From: Artemisia argyi
Taxonomy: Eukaryota; Streptophyta; Magnoliopsida; Asterales; Asteraceae
Reading direction: 5' to 3'
Assembly (NCBI GenBank): GCA_030686995.1
Contig: JARVZY010002393.1
Location: 310,001 to 374,000 of the forward strand
DNA length: 64,000 bases
In this document: positions 61,159 to 64,000 of the stretch, piece after piece
Position numbering within the stretch: position 1 is the stretch's first letter
Layout: each line of letters begins with the position of its first letter
Program-made: the position numbers and the translations under genes
Notes under the pieces: model-generated
What the model was told of the DNA's origin: nothing
Database searches by the model: none
Seen by the model: the letters and a program-made list of their open reading frames with translations, nothing else

Positions 61159-61630
61159 AAAATGTGGGTTTTAGATAGAAGAGGGCAAAACTGGCTATCA
61201 ACAAAGAAAGAGAAGTTCATATATCCCCAAGGTGTAACTCAGTTTAGACATGGTGCGAATCAGTACTTGGATCAAATTTCCAAGGTATTCCATTTTTATA
61301 TTATTGTAAGATGTAAATTAGGTATTCATAAATTTGATACTATCGTTTGACCAATAGTGCAGATGGTTTCTGATATTGCTTTTAATTAGTATGTACGAGG
61401 CACCTTAGATGGTGGTTGTCGTGAGGTTTTGGCAATTGCAGATGAATCGTGAGACCAAGTAGTATCTACTATCCACAAATACCATACTTTATGTAGGCTT
61501 TTAGGTTGTTTGGTGGCTGATGTTTTAAGCTAATGCCGAATTAACTTTTGCAGGGAATTTGTTGGGTTCGTGCCAGGTATGAGGATTTTATCGCCTTTTC
61601 AAGTTCAGCAACAGACGGAAGCTGGGCGGC
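61159..61630 (+). pseudogene. Possible fragment of a PMT/QUA-type putative methyltransferase
   Basis: The segment 61159-61284 encodes [12 protein letters not shown] then [20 protein letters not shown] and ends at an AAG-GTATTC donor. It resembles the QNW...FPGGGTQF.HGA..Y.D segment of Golgi pectin-methyltransferase-like (PMT) proteins. 61392-61455 encodes VRGTLDGGCREVLAIADES, like the LDVGCGVASFG SAM-binding motif but degenerate. The rest of the protein is not found. Low confidence. Confidence 0.3.
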
Positions 61631-64000
61631 TACGTGGCTAAGAATTTGTATGACTAATTTCTAAATTTTAGTTACCGTAATGTTATTTGTTGTGTGCCAT
61701 TATGTACATGTCGAGTGGCAGCATCCTTGGGCTGAAATAATGATGGTACAAATAGTTGCACCACATAAGCTAATAGTATGGGTCATAGGTGGTTATAGTT
61801 ACAGTTGTTAAGTTAACAACTATTTTGTTGTACCCTTTGTGTTCTTTTGTACATTATATTTTGTTATTTCATTATTCAAGGGGTGTTTGGATATCTGTTT
61901 GATATGTTTTGCTAAAATTAGTAGAGTACATTATTGAAACAACGTTAAAGGAATAAAACCAGGTACAACAAAAAGCAACGGAAATACCAGTGTTTGAAAT
62001 GAATATGTGAACACATCACTAGAAAAGTGAAAACACAGACATTGATATAGAGAGCAGATAAAAAAGCTATAGTTACTACAAATAAGTAGCACATTTTACT
62101 AAACACCCATACACAACTACCAACAAACTGACGGAATGTGGTCTGCTCGAGTGCATAAACTAAAATGCAATAGATGTTTTGGACAGAGTTCTACAGCCAC
62201 CATGCCAAACAAACTAACCCCGCCGCAGTGCGGCGGGGGCAACCTCCTTGTATCTATTCTAATCTCCTACGTCGGCGCTATTATAATATCAAAGGTGCGA
62301 ATAAAATATGATTTACCTTGGGCCGCTTTTGGTAGTCCACGTGGTTTTGTTGAGTTAGCCTACCCAGATGTTGAGCCGAAACACATGTTTTGCTTATAAC
62401 GCAATATCACAAACACAGATACGTACCGAACAGGTTTTCCACCGCCTTTACCACCGCCTTTAGAAATCTATTGAAAAAAAACACAGCTGCAGTCATAATT
62501 AGTTCCGCCTTAAATCTCTTCTACGATAGAGATACGTTGTATGTCTTTTTTACTATTTGTGAGATTTGTTGAATCTTTTTATAATTAAATTTAGTTGTCT
62601 GTGGTGTGTGTGTCATATGTTCATACCCATTAAGGTTTAATATTAATTAAAAATTCACGATTTTCTAGTTTTCCTGTCAAGAAATAGGGTGCGGGAGCCA
62701 AAAACAAGGAGGACGAAGATCAGAGTTATGAGGATTTAAACGAATCTTGGTGCGCGATTATGGTTTGTGTTTCATTTAAATCTTGGAGTTTTTACACTTC
62801 CGTTGTCTTTAATAATTGATATGATTAGTAAAAAAAAAGATGAAACCTTTGTATGGTTAATTTGATTATTTGATAACAAAAACTGTAAGATTTAATTGGT
62901 GACACCTTAGGAGGTGTTAAATGTTAATTTTCATTTGCGAACGGGTCAATCTTAGATGGGTTGACACTCACAGATTTGTTAGTTATGTTGACTGAGATGA
63001 TTTGTTAGGCATAAGATAAATAAAGGATCACTTTTAAAAAAAGATGATTTTAAATGTAAATTGGATTACCTTTGGGTTATGCTAATTTGTTTTAATTTGT
63101 AGTAGAAGCTTCCAAGGCTAAAATCGAAAAGTTGCAGAATGGTAGAGGTGATACGTGTTTTATGTTATAACAGAGTATGCAACTTAAATTTAGTACGGTA
63201 GAGTCATTTTAGGTGAAAATACTATACCATTATTATTTAACTAGCGTTGTTGACCTTATGAAATATAAGCCGAAACAAATAAGCTCTGTCTTCAGATGGA
63301 TTATATCTCTATGACTCATTTTTTCAGGTGTCTCCAAACCGACCAATCTATCAATGAGTAATATTGATCTTACGTTTGATGTTAGTGTTATCTGCTGCTG
63401 CGTTTTTCAGGTTGTGTGACAACTATCCTGATGCTTAATTCCTTTTTTCAGTTATCTGATCTCAAGTGACTTCGGTGCGGCTATATATGTAGCAGAAGCA
63501 GAGTTGGCCTCCACCGGAAATCCGGAATTGGTCATGGTTTGTGGGCAACGAGGGGGTTTGCGAATTTGGTACAGGTATTAATATTGCTTACGTTTTGTCA
63601 GTGTTTAAATTGGATATATGTGATTCGCAGTTGTCTGCTGATTAAACTACTGCAATTTACAAGTAGTGTTTTATATAATATAGTGTTCGTACTTCGTAAA
63701 GGTGATCATAATTTATGGAAGGTGATTGGAATTTAGTAACGCTTATGATTGTCGGTACAGGTTAGTGGACCTTATTGACATGTCCTGATAGGTAGAAAAG
63801 GGTCGATAACAGGCTACTTTCCCCACCTGGAAATTGATGTGGTGTGTGCACATGACAAATTCATAGTCATCGCTAGGTTCATATACCAGGTTGCACTTCA
63901 AGGTTTACAAAATACGAGGGGGTAGCTCCACTTTAGTTAGCGAGGTTAATCAAGCAATGGTTGTTCCAACTACTCATGTGTGTACTGCTAGACCGCACAG
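61631..64000. other. Right end of window, no confident gene
   Basis: I find no recognisable protein. One exon-like stretch, about 63466-63574, is open between an AG acceptor and a GT donor (SDFGAAIYVAEAELASTGNP, VMVCGQRGGLRIW), but I cannot name it. A perfect GC hairpin lies at 62218-62238 (separate entry). Confidence 0.25.
62218..62238. other. Perfect GC-rich hairpin
   Basis: CCCCGCCGC-AGT-GCGGCGGGG, a 9-bp stem with a 3-nt loop, in AT-rich surroundings. Helitron 3' ends have such hairpins 10-15 bp before CTRR, but CAACCTCCTTG follows here and no CTAG-type end is adjacent. It is also unlike a terminator, as no T-run follows. Confidence 0.5.

Noticed and set aside
62218..62238. Helitron 3' end
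   Set aside because: The hairpin fits, but there is no CTRR end after it, no TC start could be paired with it, and no Rep/helicase sequence is present.

Overview
The window is AT-rich plant nuclear DNA: genes with GT-AG introns, long AT/ATT microsatellites and many nested transposons. A eudicot fits; Asteraceae is my guess from the look of the LTR families (low confidence). All calls were made by eye, without database searches.

Layout. (1) 1-6 kb: the 3' nine coding exons of a MAP70 microtubule-associated protein gene, + strand; its first exon(s) lie upstream. (2) 7-13.4 kb: an old LTR-retrotransposon relic, split by a 4.7 kb solo-LTR-like element with an exact 5-bp target duplication, which itself holds a 1.7 kb foldback element with a 9-bp duplication. 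(3) 14.35-15.75 kb: a copy of a kinase-gene promoter, carrying a Harbinger-type insertion. (4) 15.75-39.89 kb: a very large Mutator-like element (MULE). It has a FAR1/MULE transposase gene on + and two paralogous Ulp1-like (C48 peptidase) genes on -. Each Ulp1-like gene is interrupted in an exon by a 3.7-3.9 kb solo LTR. All three MULE genes carry nonsense codons. (5) 41.9-45.1 kb and 54.4-57.2 kb: two copies of a receptor-like cytoplasmic kinase gene that has lost the HRD catalytic residues; the first copy is also broken. (6) 48.04-53.69 kb, between the kinases: a CACTA-type element holding exon-intron fragments of an anthranilate synthase alpha gene. (7) 57.3-58.8 kb: a hAT MITE nested inside a related hAT MITE, just after kinase copy 2. 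(8) 59-64 kb: a LINE fragment, a possible methyltransferase fragment and unassigned sequence.

The most striking signal is a 12-bp spaced palindrome, ATCAC-NN-GTGAT. It recurs roughly fifty times through the introns, intergenic DNA and even some coding exons of the MULE, and is essentially absent from the LTRs inserted into it and from the rest of the window. Conserved half-sites around a free 2-bp centre look like a dimeric protein-binding site. The pattern recalls the way VANDAL MULEs of Arabidopsis accumulate VANC-binding motifs in their noncoding DNA.

Relative order of events can be read directly: the kinase duplication carried an intronic foldback element with it. The MULE then appears to have cut copy 1 off from its promoter, and the solo LTRs later hit the MULE's genes.
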